A DNA stretch of 64,000 nucleotides, taken from NCBI RefSeq assembly GCF_023065955.2, contig NW_026622985.1, forward strand, positions 76,807,931 to 76,871,930, given 5' to 3'. The notes under the pieces were generated by a model that was not told the DNA's origin, made no database searches, and worked only from the letters and a program-made list of their open reading frames with translations. This document shows positions 46,025 through 59,004 of the stretch, in pieces. The translations under genes were made by a program, and so were the position numbers. Source of the stretch: Ursus arctos (Eukaryota; Chordata; Mammalia; Carnivora; Ursidae). Numbering within the stretch: the first letter of the stretch is position 1; every line of letters begins with the position of its first letter.

Positions 46025-49000
46025 ACCACTTCTTTATCCATTAACTTGGCTATTGTAAATAATGCTGCGATAAACATGGGGGTTCTCTTTGAATTAGTGT
46101 TTTTGTATTTTTTGAGTAAATACCCAGTATGGGATTCCTGGATGGTAGGGTACTTCTAATTTTAACTGTTTAAGGAAACTCTGTGCTGCCTTCCATAGTG
46201 GCTGCACCAATCTGCATTCACGCCAACAGTGCACAAGTTGTATAAATTCTTCATATATTTTGGATACTAACCCTTTATTGTATTTGTCATTTCCAAATAT
46301 CTTCCCCCATTCCTTATGCTGCCTTTTAGTTTTGTTGATTGTTTCCTTTGCTGTGTAGAAGCTTTTTATTTTGATGTAGTCCAAATAGTTCATTTTTTAT
46401 TTTTGTTTTCCTTGCTTCAGGAGATTTTGTAGAAAAACGTTGCTATAGCTGATGTCAGAGAAATTACTGCTTATGCTCTTTTCTAGGATTTTTATGGTTT
46501 CCCGTCTCCCATTTAAGCCTTTAATCCATTTTGAATTTATTTTTGTGTATAGTGTAAGAAAGTGGTCCAGTTTCATTCTTTTGCATGTTGCTGTCAGATT
46601 TCCCAGCACCATTTGTTCAAGAGACTGTCTTTTTCCTATTGGATATTCTTTCCTCCTTCGTCAAAGATTAACTGACCATACAATTGTGGGTTTAGTTCTG
46701 GGTTTTCTATTCTGTTCTATTGATCTATGCGTCTATTTTTGTGCCAGTACCATACTCCTTTGATCACTACGGCTTTGTAACATAACTTGAAGTCTGGAAT
46801 TGTGATACTTCCAGTATTGTTTTTCTTTCTCAAGATTACTTGGGCTATTTGGGGTCTTTTGTGGTTCCATACAAATTTTAGGATTGTTTGTTCTAGCTCT
46901 GTGAAGAATGCTGTTGGTATTTTGGTAGGGATTGCATTAAATCTGTATATTGCTTTGGGTAATAGAGACAGTATAACAATATTCTCCCTACCCATGAGCA
47001 TGGAATGTCTCTTCATTTCTTTGTGTCATTTTTAACTTCCTTCACCAGTGTTTTATAGTTTTCAGAGTACAGAGCTTTCGCCTTTTTGGTTAATTTATTC
47101 CTAGGTATTATACTATTTTTGGTGCAATTGTAAATAGGATTATTTTACTAATTTTGCTTTCTGCTCCGTCATTATTTGTGTATAGAAATACAACAGATTT
47201 CCATACGTTGATTTTGTCTCCTGCAACTTTACTGAATTCGTTTATCAGTTCTAGCAGGTTTTTGGTGGAGTGTTTAGGGTTTTCTGTATATAGTATCATG
47301 TCACAATCACAAATAGTAAAAGTTTTACTTCTCTCTTGCTGATTTGGATGACTTTTTTTTTTTTTTTCTTCCTGTGATTGCTGTGACTAGGACTTCCAGT
47401 ACTATGTTAAATACAAGTGATGAGAGTGGACATCTTTGTCTTTTTCTTGACCTTAGGGGAAAAGCTCTCAGTTTTTCCTCATTGAGTATGATGTTTGCTC
47501 TGGATTTTTCATAAAAGGCCTTTATTATGTTGAGGTATGTTCCCTCTAAACCTACTTTGCTTAGGGTTTTTATTATGAATGGATGTTATACTTTGTCAAA
47601 TGCTTTTTCTGCATCTATTGGAATGATCCTGTGGTTTTTATCCTTTCTCTTATTGATGTCATGTATTTTGATTGATTTGTGAATATTGAACTACCTTGCA
47701 TCCTGGGAATGAATCCCATTTGATTATGGTGAATGATTTTTTTTTTAAATATATTGTTGGATTCAGTTTGCTAGTGTTTTGTTGAGGATTTTTGCATCTA
47801 TGTTCATCAGAGATATCGGCCTGTAGTTCTTTTTTTTGTGATGTCATTATCTGGCTTTGGTATCAGAGTAATTCTGGCTTACAGAATGAATTTGGAAATC
47901 TTCTTTCCTCTTCTATTTTTGGAAGTTTTGAGTAGAATAGGTATTAACTCTTCTTGAAATATTTGGTAGAATTCACCTCTGAAGCTGTCTGGTCCTAGAC
48001 TTTTGTTAGTTGGGAGTTTTGAAATTACCGATTCAATTTCCTTGCTTGCAATCAGTCTGTTCCATTTTCTATTTCTTCCTGTTTCGGTTTTGGGAGGTTA
48101 TGTCTTTCTAGGAATTTATCCATTTCTTCTAGGTTGTCCAATATTTTGACATATACTCTTTCTAATATTCTCTTATAATTGTATTTATGTGGTGTCAGCT
48201 GTTATTTCTTTTCTTTCATTTGTGGTTTCATTTTGTGGCGAGTATTGCGAGGGGTTTAAAAATTTTTTGATCTTTTCGAAGAATCGGCTTCTGGTTTCGT
48301 TGATCAGTTCTATTTTTTTAGCTTTGTTTACTTGTGTTCTAGTATTTATTATTTCCTTCCTTCTATGGTTTTGGGTTTTGTATGTTCTTTTTCTAGCTCC
48401 TTTAGGTGTAAGGTTAGGCTGCGTATTTGATATTTTTCTTGCTTCTTGAGGTAGGTTTATATTGCTATGTAATTCCCTCTTTGAACAGCTTTTGCTGCAT
48501 CCCAAAGATTCTGGACCATTGTGTTTTCATTTTATTTGTTTCCATTTAATTTTTTTTCCTCTTTGATTTCTTGGTTGACCCATTCATTATTTAGTATTAT
48601 GTTATTTAACCTTCATGTACTCGTGTTCTTTCCAGTTTTTTTTCTTGTGGCTGATTTCTAGTTTCACATTATTGTGGTCAGAAAAGATGTATGGTATGAC
48701 TTCCATCTTTTTTAATTTGTTGAGACTTGTTTTGTGGCCTAATAAGTAGTCTACTCTGGACAGTGTTCCACATGCACTTGAAAAGAATGTGTACTATGCT
48801 GTTTCTAGAGGGAATGTTCTGAATACATCTTAAATCCATCTGGTCCATGTGTCATTTAAAGCCACTATTTCCTTGTCGATTTTCTGTTCGGATGATCTGT
48901 CCATTGATGTTAGTGGGGTACTAATGTCCCATGCCATTATTGTATGACTATTGATTACTTTCTTTATGTTTGTTATTAACTGTTTTATGTATTTTAGTGC

Positions 49001-49269
49001 TCCCATGTTGGGTGCATAAATATTTACAATTGTTATATCTTCTTGTTTGTGCCCTTTATTATATAGTGTCTTTCTTTGTCTCTTGTTACAGTCTTTGTTT
49101 TAAAGTCTTTTTTTCCAATATAAGTATTGCTACCCTGGCTTTCTTTTGACATCCATTTGCATGATAAATGTTTCTCCATCCCCTCATTTTCAATGTCCAG
49201 GTGTCTTTAGGTCCAAAGTGAGCCTCATGTATGTAGCATATAGATGGGTCTCGATTTTTTATCCACTCT

Positions 49270-49514
49270 TTCACTCTGTCTTTTTTTTTTTTTTTTTTAA
49301 GATTTATTTATTTACTGAAGAGAGTGAGTATGAGTGTGAGCCAGGGGAAGGGACAGAAGAAGAGGGAGAGAGACAATCTCCAGGAGACTCCCAGCTGAGC
49401 AAAGAGCCAGACACGGGGCTTGATCCCACGACCCTGAGATCACAACCTGAGCCAAAATCAAGAGTCAGATGCTCAATTGACTGAACCACCCAGGCACCCC
49501 ACCCTATGTCTTTT
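49270..49514 (-). mobile_element. can-SINE inside L1-E
   Basis: The SINE spans 49281-49500, antisense, with a T-run at 49281-49298. It is flanked by 'CACTCTGTC-TTTT' and 'CACCCTATGTCTTTT', an imperfect duplication. Older body variant ('GAGATCACAACCTGAGCC' in reverse). Confidence 0.93.
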
Positions 49515-49924
49515 GATTGGAGTGTTCAGTACATTTACATTTAAAGTAATTATTGATAGATATTTATGGCCACTTTATTACTTGTTTTATAGTGGTTTTG
49601 TAGTTTTTCTCTGAACTTTTCTTTTCTTTCTTTCTTTTTTGGCTTTAGTAATATATTTGGATTCCTTTCTCTTTATTCTTTCCATATCTATTACTGGTTT
49701 TTGATTGCTGGTTACCATTAGGTTTGCATATAACGTCTTCTGCATATAGCAGTCTATATCAAGTTGATGGTTGCTTAAGTTTGACCCATTCCTTACTCCT
49801 GGTCCCTCACATTTCAGGTATATGGTGTCATATTTTACATTCTTTTATTTTGTGAATCCCTTGACTGAATTTATAGATATATGTATTTTTACTGCTTTTG
49901 TGTTTCCAACTTTTCTTATTCTTA

Positions 49925-50830
49925 CTTTTGGTCTCTCCTTTTGACTCAAAGAGTCTTCTTTAATATTTCTTGTAAGGTTGGCTTAACGGTCATAAATTCC
50001 TTTGGTTTTTGGTTGTCTGAGAAACTTGTATCTTTCCTTCTATTCTGAATGATGGCCCTGCTGGATAGAGTATTCTTGGATGCAGGTTCTTTTTCTTTCA
50101 GCATTTTGAATATATCATGCCAATCCCAACTGACCTGCAAAATTTCTACTAGAAATTAGGTGATGGCCTTATGGGGTTTCCCTTGTATGTAACCATTTTC
50201 TTTTGTCTTCCTGCTTTTAAAATTCTCACATTTATCATTATTTTTTGCCACTCTAATTACTATGTATCTTGGTGTGGGCCTCTTTGGGACGATTTTGTTG
50301 GAGAATCTCTGTGCCTCCCAGATCTGGATAGATGTTTTCTTCCCCAAATTAGGGAAGTTTACAGCTATTATTTCCTGAATAAATTTTCTGCCCTCTTTTG
50401 TCTCTCTTCTTCTTCTGGGATCCCTATAATGTGAATCTTATTATGCTTGATGGAGTCAAGTGCAGACTTAGATGAGTTCCCTAAGTCTATTTTCATTTTT
50501 CATAATCTTTTTTCTCTCACGTGCTCAGCTTGATTACTTTCCATTACTCTGCCTTCCAGGACATTAATTCATTCCTCTGCTTCCTCCAGCCTGCTATTTA
50601 TTCCATCAAGTGTATTTTAAATTTCATTTATTGTGTTCTTCATCTCTGATTGGTTCTTTTTATCTGTTAAGAGTCTCACTGATGTCCTCCACTCTTTTCT
50701 CAAGTCTTTTGAGTATCTTTATGATCATTACTTTAAATTCTTTATTGAACATATTACTTATATCTGTTTCACTTAGGTTTCTTGCCCTGGTTTTGTTCTA
50801 TCCTTTCATTTGGGACATATTCCTCTATCT
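49925..50830 (-). pseudogene. L1-E ORF1, decayed
   Basis: The C-terminal end 'KPTLQEILKKTL' is readable at 49946-50140, and an RNA-binding core piece at 50156-50347. The coiled-coil region (50600-50800) is recognisable only by its reverse-strand composition. Several stops and frameshifts. Confidence 0.75.
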
Positions 50831-51878
50831 ACTCATTTTGTCTAGCTCTCTGTGTCTGTTTCATGTGTTTGGAAAGTCAGCTTCATCTCCTGTTCTTGAA
50901 GGTAATGGCTTTATAAAGAAGAGGTCCTGTAGTGCCCTGAAATGCCATGTTGCTGTCCCCAGGACACGGTGCTTCAGGGAGAGTCTCGCATGTGTGTTGC
51001 CTGTGCCCTACTGTTGAGTTCTGGCCACTTTTTCCTTCAATCCAGTTGTCTACAGAGGCTTCTTTGCCTGTTGTGGGCAGTGTTTGTTTCCCAGGCAGGT
51101 GGGGTGTATTTTAATAAGGTTTGCACTAGTCTGCTTGTAAAATAAGACCTGTCGCTGCTGAAAATGAGGTCCTGCAAAATGGAGGGGTCAGGAGACAAGG
51201 TGTTGGTGAGGTTCTTGCTGGTCATCTGGGGGATGGGGCCCACAGCACCAGGACTGAGGCAAGTGCGACAGAAAGCCAGATCAATCAAAGGGCACTGGGG
51301 GCTTGCTGTAAACAAGTTAGATAGTGAGTGTAGGGGCTTTGCTGCTTCCCATAAGTGGCTGTGTGTTTATGCTGGGGGCAGGAGAGGGAAATGAGGCCTG
51401 CTAGCTCCTTTCTTTGTCAAAGGCTTTCCCGTGATCCCTGTCTCTCCAGCCATGCTCTGAGATGAATAAATAACTCTCTTCCTCCTGTCTGCACCTGGCA
51501 TTTTTAAACTACTACTTCCAAGCTGTATCTCCTTGGGCTGTTTGTTCTGCTGTGCCATTCAGGACCATCATAGTAAGTCCAGGAATGGTTATGATATTTA
51601 AGATTGTTTAGCACCAGGTGACTTTTATTTTAATGATATGTTAGTCATCATACAGTACATCATTAATTTTTGATGTAGTGTTCCATGACTCATTGTTTGC
51701 ATATAACACCCAGTATCCCATGCAATACGTGCCCTCCTTAATACCCATCACCAGGCTAGACTATCCCCCCACCTCCCTCCCCTCTAAAACCCTCAGTTTG
51801 TTTCCCAGAGTCCATAGTCTCTCGTGGTTCACTCCCCCTTCATTTTTCCCTTCCTTCTGCCCATCTCCCTGCTATTCC

Positions 51879-54800
51879 TTATGTTCCACAAATGAGTGAA
51901 ACCATATGATCATTGTCTTTCTCTGTTTGACTTATTTCACTTAACATAATCTCCTCCTGTCCCATCCATGTTGATGCAAATGTTGGGTAATTATTTTTTC
52001 TGATGGCTGAGTAATATTCCATTGCAAATATGGACCACATTTTCTTTATCCATTTTTCTTTTGAAGGGCATCTCGGCTCCTTCTACAGTTTGGCTATTGT
52101 GGACAATGCTGCTATGAACGTTGGGGTGCATATGGCCCTTCTTTTCACTATGTCTGGATCTTTGGGGTAAATATCCAGTAGTGCAATTGCTAGGTCATAG
52201 GGTAGCTCTATTTTTAACTTTTTTAGGGACCTCCACCCTGTTTTCCAAAGTGGCTGTACCAACTTGCATTTCCACCAACAGTGTAAGAGGGTTCCCCTTT
52301 CTCCACGTCCTCTCCAACATTTGTTGTTTCTTGCCTTGTCAATTTTTGCCATTCCAACTGGTGAAAGGTGGTATCTCAATGTGGTTTTGATTTGAAATTC
52401 CCTGATGGCTAATGATGTTGAACATTTTTTCATGTGTCTGTTAGCCATTTGTATGTCTTCATTGGAAAAGTGCCTGTTCATATCTTCTGCCCATTTTTGA
52501 TTTGATTATTTGTTTTTTGGGTATTGAGTTTGAGAAGTTCTTTATGGGTTTTGGATACCAGCCTTTTATTTGTAGTGTCATTTGCAAATGTCTCCTCCAA
52601 TTCCATGGGTTGCCTCTTTTTTTGTTGACTGTTTCCTTTGCTGTGCAGAAGCTTTTTATCTTGATGAAGTCCCAAAAGTTCATTTTTGCTTTTGTTTCCC
52701 TTGCCTTTGGAGACGTGTTATGAAAGAAGTTGCTGTGGCCAATGTTGAAGAGGTTACAGCCTATGTTCTTCTCTATGATTTTGATGGATTCCTATCTCAC
52801 ACTGAGGTCTTTCATCTATTTGGAGTTTATCTTTGTGTATGGTGTGAGAGAGTGGTCAAATTTCATTATTCTGTATATAGCTGTCCAATTTTCCCAGCAC
52901 CATTTATTGAAGAGACTGTCGTTTTTCCACTGGATGTTTTTTCCTGCTTTGTCAAAGATTAGTTGACCACAGAGTCGAGGGTCCATTTCTATAGTCTGTA
53001 TTCTGTTCCATTGGTCTATATGTCTGTTTTTGTGCCAATAACATGCTGTCATGGTGATCACAGCTTTGTAATATAGCTTGAAATCACGCAACGTGATGTC
53101 CCCAGCTTTGTTTTTCTTTTTTAACATTTCCTTGGCAATTTGGGGTCTTTTCTGGTTCCACACAAATTTTAAGATTCTTTGTTCCAGCACTTTGAAAAAT
53201 GTCATTGGTATTTTGATCGGGATGGCATTGAAAATGTAGATTGCTCTGGGTAGCATAGGCATTTTAACTATGTTTATTCTTCCAATCCATGAGCACGGAA
53301 TGTTTTTCCATCTTTTTGTGTCTTTGTCAATGTCTTTCATCAGTGTTCTGTAGTTTCTAGAGTATAGATCCTTTACCTCTCTGGTTAAGTTTATTCTGAG
53401 GTATCTTACAGGTTTTGGTGCTATTGTAAATGGAATCAATTCCCTATTTTCTCTTTCTTCAGTTTCATTGTTAGTGTATAGAAATGCAAATGATTTCTGA
53501 GCATTGATTTTGTATCTTGCCACATTACTGAATTGTTGTATGAGTTCTAGTAATTTGGGGGTGGAGTCTTTTGGGTTTTCCATATAAAGTATCATGTCAT
53601 CTGTGAAGAGAATGAGTTTGACTTCTTTGCCAATTTGAATACCTTTTATTCTTTTTTGTCTGATTACTGTTGCTAGGATTTCTAGTATTATGCTGAACAA
53701 TAATGGTGAGAGTGGGCATCCTTGTCGTGTTCCTGATCTTAAGGGAAAGGCTCTCGGCTCTTCTCCATTGAGAATGATATTCACCATAGGCTTTTCATAG
53801 ATGGTTTTTTGAAATTAAGGAATGTACCCTCTATCCCTACACTCTGAAGGGTTTTAATCAGGAAAGGTTGCTGTATTTTGTCAAATTCTTTTTCTGCATC
53901 AATTGAGAGGATCATATGGTTCTTGTCTCTTCTATTACTAATGTATTCTATTGCACTGATTGATTTGCAAATGTTGAACCACCCTTGCATCCCAGAGATG
54001 AATCCCACTTGGTCGTGATGGATAATCCTTTTAATGTACTGTTGGATCCTGTCAGCTAGGATCTCATTGAGAATTTTGGCATCCATATTCATCAGGGATA
54101 TCGGTCCATAATTCTCCTTTTTGATGGGGTCTTTCCCTGGTTAGGGAATCAAGGTAATACTGGCCTCATAGAATGAGTTTGGTAGTTTTCCTTCTGTTTC
54201 TATTTTTCGAAACACCTTCAGGAGAACAGGTATTATTTCTTCTTTGAATGTTTGGTAGAATTCCCCAGGGAATCCATTAGCCCTTGGACTCTTGTGTTTT
54301 GGGAGGTTTTTGATCACTACTTCAATGTCTTCACAGTAAATCAGTCTACTGAGATAATCAATTTCTTCCTGTTTCAGTCTTGGTAGTTTATAGGTTTCCA
54401 GGAAGGCATCCATTTCTTCCAGGTTGCTTAATTTATTGGCATATAGTTGTTGATAATAGTTTCTAATGATTGTTTCTATTTCCTTGGTGTTAGTCGTTAT
54501 CTTTCCCCTTTCATTCATAATTTTGTTAATTTGGGTCCTTTCTCTATTCTTTTGAATAACTCTGGCCAGTGGCTTATCAATCTTATTAGTTCTTTCAAAG
54601 AACCAGCTTCTAGTTTTGTTGATCTTCTCTACTGTATTTCTGGTTTCTAATTCATTGATCTCTGCTCTAATCTTAATCAGTTATCTTTTCCTGTGTTGCT
54701 TAGGCTTGTTCTTCTGTTCCATCTCCAGCTGCTTAAGGTGAGAGTATACGGACTGCATTTTAGATTTTTCTAGTCTTTTGAGTGAGGCTTGGATGGCTAT

Positions 54801-55687
54801 GTATTTCCCCCTTCAGACTGCCTTTGTTGTGTCCCATACGTTTTGAACTGATGTGTTTTCGTTCTCATTGGTTTCCATAAATTGCTTAAGTTCTTCTTTA
54901 ATTTCCTGGTTTACTAATCATTCTTAAGCAAGATGGTTCTTAGTTTCCAAGTGTTTGAGTTTCTTCTGAACTTTTCCTTGTGATTGAATTCCAGTTTCAA
55001 AGCATCGTGGTCTAAGAATATGCAAGGAATAATCTTGTATCAGTTGAGACCTGTTTTGTGTCCCAGGATATGGCCTATTCTGGAGAAAGTTCCATGTGCA
55101 TTTGAAAAGAATGAGTATTCTGTTGTTCCAGGGTATACTATGCTGTATATATCTATGAGGTCCATCTGGTCCAGTGTGTCATTCAAGGCTCTTGTTTCTT
55201 TGTTGATTTTCTGCTTAGATTATCTGTCTATTGCTGATAGTGGAGTGTTGAGGTCCCCTACTATTAACGTATTATTATCTATATGTCTGTTTATTCTGAT
55301 TAAGAATTGACTTATGTAATTGGCTGCTCCCCTGTTGGGGGCATAGATATTTAAAACTGTTAGATCCTCTTGTTGGATACACCCTGTAAGAATAATATAG
55401 TGTCCTTCAGTATCTCTAACTGCAGTCTTTAGTTTAAAATCTAATCAGTCTGATCTGAGAATTGCTACCTCAGCTTTCTTTTGAGGTCCATTGGCATGAA
55501 AAATGGTTTTCCATCCCTTCACTTTCAGTCTGGATGTATCTTTAGGTTCAAGATGAGTCTCTTGTAGACAGCAAATGGATGGGTCATATCTTTTAATCCA
55601 ATCTGCAACCCTGTGGCATTTTATGGGAGCATTTAGGCCATTCACATTGAGAGTGATTACTGAGAAATATGATTTTAATGATGTCAT
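51879..55687 (-). pseudogene. L1-C ORF2, disrupted, longest RT piece in window
   Basis: Start ATG ends at 55687 ('MTSLKSYFSVITLNVNGLNA'); stop at 51879-51881. Contains the longest open ORF2 piece here: 323 codons (52816-53787) running from '[15 protein letters not shown]' through the catalytic motif, which reads FTDD at 53596-53607 in place of FADD, and on past the thumb. Upstream pieces cover the reverse transcriptase N-terminus (103 and 125 codons) and the first 80 codons of endonuclease. Frameshifts separate them, and the C-terminal domain piece (132 codons, 52083-52481) is also out of phase. Confidence 0.92.
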
Positions 55688-55736
55688 GTTCCCTGTGAAG
55701 TCTTTGTTTCTATAGATTGTAAGTTTCTGTTCTGTA

Positions 55737-56647
55737 TCACTCTTGGGGCCTTTTTACTTTTCTAGAACCCCCCCTTAATATCTCTTGTAGGGCTGGCTTG
55801 GTGGTCACATATTCTTTTAGTTTCTGCTGGTCTTGGAAGCTCCTTGTCTCTCCATCCATTCTGAATGACAGCCTTGCTGGATAAAATATTCTTGGCTGCA
55901 TGTTCTTCTCACTCAGTGCCCTCAATATGTCTTGCCAGCCCTTTCTGGCTTGCCAGCTCTCTGTAGACAAGTCTGACGTTATATTGATATTCCTCCCTCT
56001 CTACATGAGGAATCTCTTCCCCGTCGCTGCTTTCAAGATTGTTTCCTTGGATCTAAGATTTACGAATTGTACTATTATATGTCGTGGTGTTGGTCTGTTC
56101 TCATTGATCTTGGGAGGGGTCCTTTCTGCCTCTTGGACATGAATACTTGTTTCCTTCACCAGGTTAGGGAAGTTCTCAGCTACAATTTGTTCAAATATCT
56201 CTTCTAGATCTCTCTCTTTCTCCACCCCCTTGGGGATGCTGATGATTCTGATATTGTAACATTTCATTGAGTCAGTAATCTCCCGTAGCCTTTTTTCTTG
56301 AAAATTTAGTTTCTTTACCCATGTTTCTTCTCTTTCCTTTTTTTCTATCATCTCATCTTCCAACTCACTAATTCATTCTTCTGCCTCGTTTACCCTGGCA
56401 GTCAGAGCATCCAGTTTAGACTGCGTTTGATTCATAGAATTCTTAATTTCTGCCAGATTGTTCTCATTTCAGCCCTTAGAGATTCTATATTTTCATTAAT
56501 ATTTTTCTCAAGCCTATACATCATCTTGACAATTGTTACTTTGAAATCCATTTCTGACAATTTGGTTATATCCATATCCATTAGTTCTATGGCAGAGGCC
56601 ATAGTCTCTGTTTCTTTCCTTTGTTGGGAGTTTCTCCTCCTTGTCAT
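55737..56647 (-). pseudogene. L1-C ORF1, frameshifted
   Basis: Start ATG at 56647 gives 'MTRRRNSQQRKETETMASAI', in frame with the coiled coil. Here the N-terminus has only a 3-base G/C run where L1-A and L1-B have 11 and 14, so this copy shows a workable start. Body pieces: 71 codons (56432-56647), 120 codons (56001-56363) and a C-terminal piece (55737-55970) with 'ALSEKNMQPRIFYPARLSFR' and 'TTKPALQEILRG'. An extra C in a C7 run near 55770 alters the last residues. Confidence 0.9.
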
Positions 56648-56676
56648 TCTGATGAGGTGTGATTGCGGGGATGTAC

Positions 56677-58214
56677 AGAGCTCAAATTATTATTTTTTTA
56701 TTTTTTATTTTTTTATTATTTTATTTTTATTTTTTAAATGTTTTTTTATTATATTATGTTAGTCACCATACATTACATACCTGGTTTCCGATGTAAAGTT
56801 CGATGATTCATTAGTTGCGTATAACACCCAGTGCACCATGCAATATGTGCCCTCCTTACTACCCATCACAGGTCTATCCCATTCCCCCACCCCACTCCCC
56901 TCTGAGGCCCTCAGTTTGTTTCTCATAGTCCATAGTCTCTCATGTTTCATTCCCCCTTCTGATTACCCCCCTTTCTTTATCCCTTTCTTCCCCTACCGAT
57001 CTTCCTAGTTCTTATGTTCCATAGATGAGAGAAATCATATGATAATTGTCTTTCTCTGCTTGACTTATTTTACTTAGCATTATCTCCTCCAGTGCCATCC
57101 ATGTTGCAGCAAATGTTGAGAACTCGTTCTTTCTGATAGCTGAGTAATATTCCATTGTATATATGGACCACATCTTCTTAATCCAGTCATCTGTTGAAGG
57201 GCATCTCGGTTCCTTCCACGCTTTGGCTATTGTGGACAATGCTGCTATGAACATTGGGGTGCATATGGCCCTTCTCTTCACTACGTCTGTATCTTTGGGG
57301 TAGATACCCAGTAGTGCAATGGCTGGGTCATAGGGTAGCTCAATTTTTAACTTTTTAAGGGACCTCCACACTGTTTTCAGAGTGGCTGTACCAACTTGCA
57401 TTCCCACCAACAATGTAGGAGGGATCCCCTTCCTCCACATCCTCTCCAGCAATTGTTGTTTCTTGCCTTGTCACTTTTTGCCATTCTAACTGGTGTAAGG
57501 TGGTATCTTAGTGTGGTTTTGATTTGAATTTCCCTATGATTTTGAACATTTTTTCATGTGTCTGTTAGCCATTTGTATGTCTTCATTGGAAAAGTGTCTG
57601 TTCATATCTTCTGCCCATTTTTTGATTTATTTGTTTCTCATGTATTGAGTTTGAGAAGTTGTTTGTAGATCTTGGATACCAGTCCTTTATCTGTAGTGTC
57701 ATTTGCAAATATATTCTCCCATTCCGTGGGCTGCCTCTTAGTTTTTTTTGACTGTTTCCTTGGCTGTGCAGAAGCTTTTTATCTTGATGAAGTCCCACAT
57801 GGTCATTTTATCTTTTGTTTCTCTTGCCTTTGGAGATGTGTCATGGAAAAGGTTGCTGTGTCTGATGTCGTAGAGGTTGCTGCCTATGTTCTCCTCTAGG
57901 ATTTTGATGGATTTCTGTCTCACATCGAGGTCTTTCATCCATTTGGAGTTTATCTTTGTGTATGGTGTGAGAGAGTGGTCAAATTTCATTCTTTTGCATG
58001 TAGCTGTCCAATTTTCCCAGCACCATTTATTGAAGAGACTGTCTTTTTTCCACTGGATGTTTTTTCCTGCTTTATCAAAGATTAGTTGCCCAAAGAGCCG
58101 AGGGTCCATTTCTGGGTTCTCTATTCTGTTCCATTGGTCTGTGTGTCTGTTTTTGTGCCAGTACCATGCTGACTTTGTGATAATAGTTTTGTAGTACATA
58201 GAGCTCAAATTATT
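56677..58214 (-). mobile_element. L1-D, 5'-truncated LINE-1 nested in L1-C, perfect TSD
   Basis: The element spans 56692-58199 (1.5 kb), flanked by a perfect 15-bp duplication AGAGCTCAAATTATT at 56677-56691 and 58200-58214. It lies in the 5'UTR of L1-C, just upstream of ORF1. The A-rich tail (56692-56745 as T-rich) is long and impure. The 5' truncation falls in ORF2 after the reverse transcriptase domain. Removing it restores continuity with the L1-A and L1-B 5'UTRs. Confidence 0.97.
57012..58199 (-). pseudogene. L1-D ORF2 C-terminal part
   Basis: Begins at the truncation with '[20 protein letters not shown]' and ends at the conserved 'MISLIYGT' stop (57012). Two main open pieces of 156 codons (57738-58208) and 146 codons (57012-57452), with frameshifts between them. 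No endonuclease or catalytic RT motif, so dead on arrival. Confidence 0.93.
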
Positions 58215-58987
58215 GACTAGGACCCAGCAAGATGTACCTGTTTTATAGGGACCTTAGGGATGTGGGCTCCTTTTTCTTTCAGCCTGCCTTTGGGGGGAGG
58301 GGCCTGTTGCGCTGATACTCAGGCAACCCTGTTTGGGTAGAGTTGCCCTGCCCCCTGTGGGGGGGATGGGCAGTGAGAACTGGTTTTTTTGGGCTTTTGT
58401 TTTCTGGCAGCTTTCTGTGTCTCTTCTGAGAGTCAGAGCAGTAGTGACAGTATCCAAACCTCTGTTTCAGAACAGAGAGATCGCAGTCTGCTCTTCGCTG
58501 AGCTCTCCAGGCCACCCTGACTCCGTTTCTGTCAGTGCTACTAAAAACCCGCAGTGTCCTGGGTTGTGCACCCCACAGCCTCTCTCCCAGTCCTCGCTCC
58601 CAGGGCTGGGACGTCTCCGCCATTTGTGCTTCTAAATCCACCAGCTGCCCCAGTTCTCATGTGTGCTCCGGAGCTCCTGGTTTCAGTCTGGTTTCTCCAC
58701 CAGGCTCACTCCCCAGCGCAGGTAGCTACTACTTCCCAGCGCCCGAGTGCAGCAGCTCCCTCCCCCTTCTGTTTATCTTACAATATCTGTGTGCAGAAAC
58801 TCAGCTCCCCACATCATACCTCAGAGACCCAGCACCAGAGATGTTCTGTTTGTAGAGATCCAGATGTATCGTCTTACATCTCAGGCTGATTTCATTGGTA
58901 TTCAGGATGGCCTGGTAGATATCCAGCTCCATTGAGGGAACCGGCTGAAATAGGGTCCCCTACTCCTCTGCCACCTTTCCCACCTCA
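58200..58987 (-). promoter_or_regulatory. L1-C 5'UTR, outer part
   Basis: Colinear with the 5'UTRs of L1-A and L1-B, but CpG-poorer. The position of the YY1-like motif (about 58970-58980) reads AAAGGTGGCA and has lost the ATGG core. Plus-strand frames of 100-111 codons here match the antisense frame in the other copies (see findings). Confidence 0.75.
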
Positions 58988-59004
58988 CAGGTGACTTTAT
59001 TTTT

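Larger units (their letters stand above)
45865..49570 (-). pseudogene. L1-E ORF2, heavily decayed
   Basis: All domains are represented in order (endonuclease near 48700-49570, reverse transcriptase near 46720-48200, C-terminal domain to about 45870), but as short open pieces of at most about 106 codons. The catalytic FADD region at about 47300-47315 is destroyed by a rearranged 'TCACAATCACAAAT' sequence. A SINE interrupts the endonuclease region. It serves as the reference that shows what L1-F has lost. Confidence 0.85.
45677..51600 (-). mobile_element. L1-E, older near-full-length LINE-1
   Basis: Minus-strand L1 of the same older type as L1-F, about 5.7 kb after removing a SINE at 49281-49500. 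3'UTR near 45680-45860, ORF2 about 45865-49570, ORF1 about 49925-50830, 5'UTR to about 51600. Boundaries are approximate; a weak duplication AAGATTATTTT (45666-45676) / AAGATTGTTTA (51600-51610) may mark the insertion. It appears to have entered the MLT1-like LTR, although the LTR's remaining half was not found beyond it. Confidence 0.85.
51615..59004 (-). mobile_element. L1-C, near-full-length LINE-1, with TSD
   Basis: The L1 spans about 51632-58987 on the minus strand, including the nested L1-D insertion (56692-58199 plus duplication), so about 5.8 kb itself. TSD 'CAGGTGACTTTTATTTT' at 51615-51631 and 'CAGGTGACTTTATTTTTA' at 58988-59005, differing by a T. It contains ORF2 (51879-55687), ORF1 (55737-56647) and a 5'UTR (to 58987). 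More diverged than L1-A and L1-B but clearly the same lineage. It sits just 5' (genomic right) of L1-E. Confidence 0.92.

Noticed and set aside
52816..53787. 323-codon frame as a possible intact gene
   Set aside because: It is the middle of L1-C ORF2. It lacks the endonuclease and C-terminal domains in frame, begins at an internal Met-like codon and has an altered catalytic motif.
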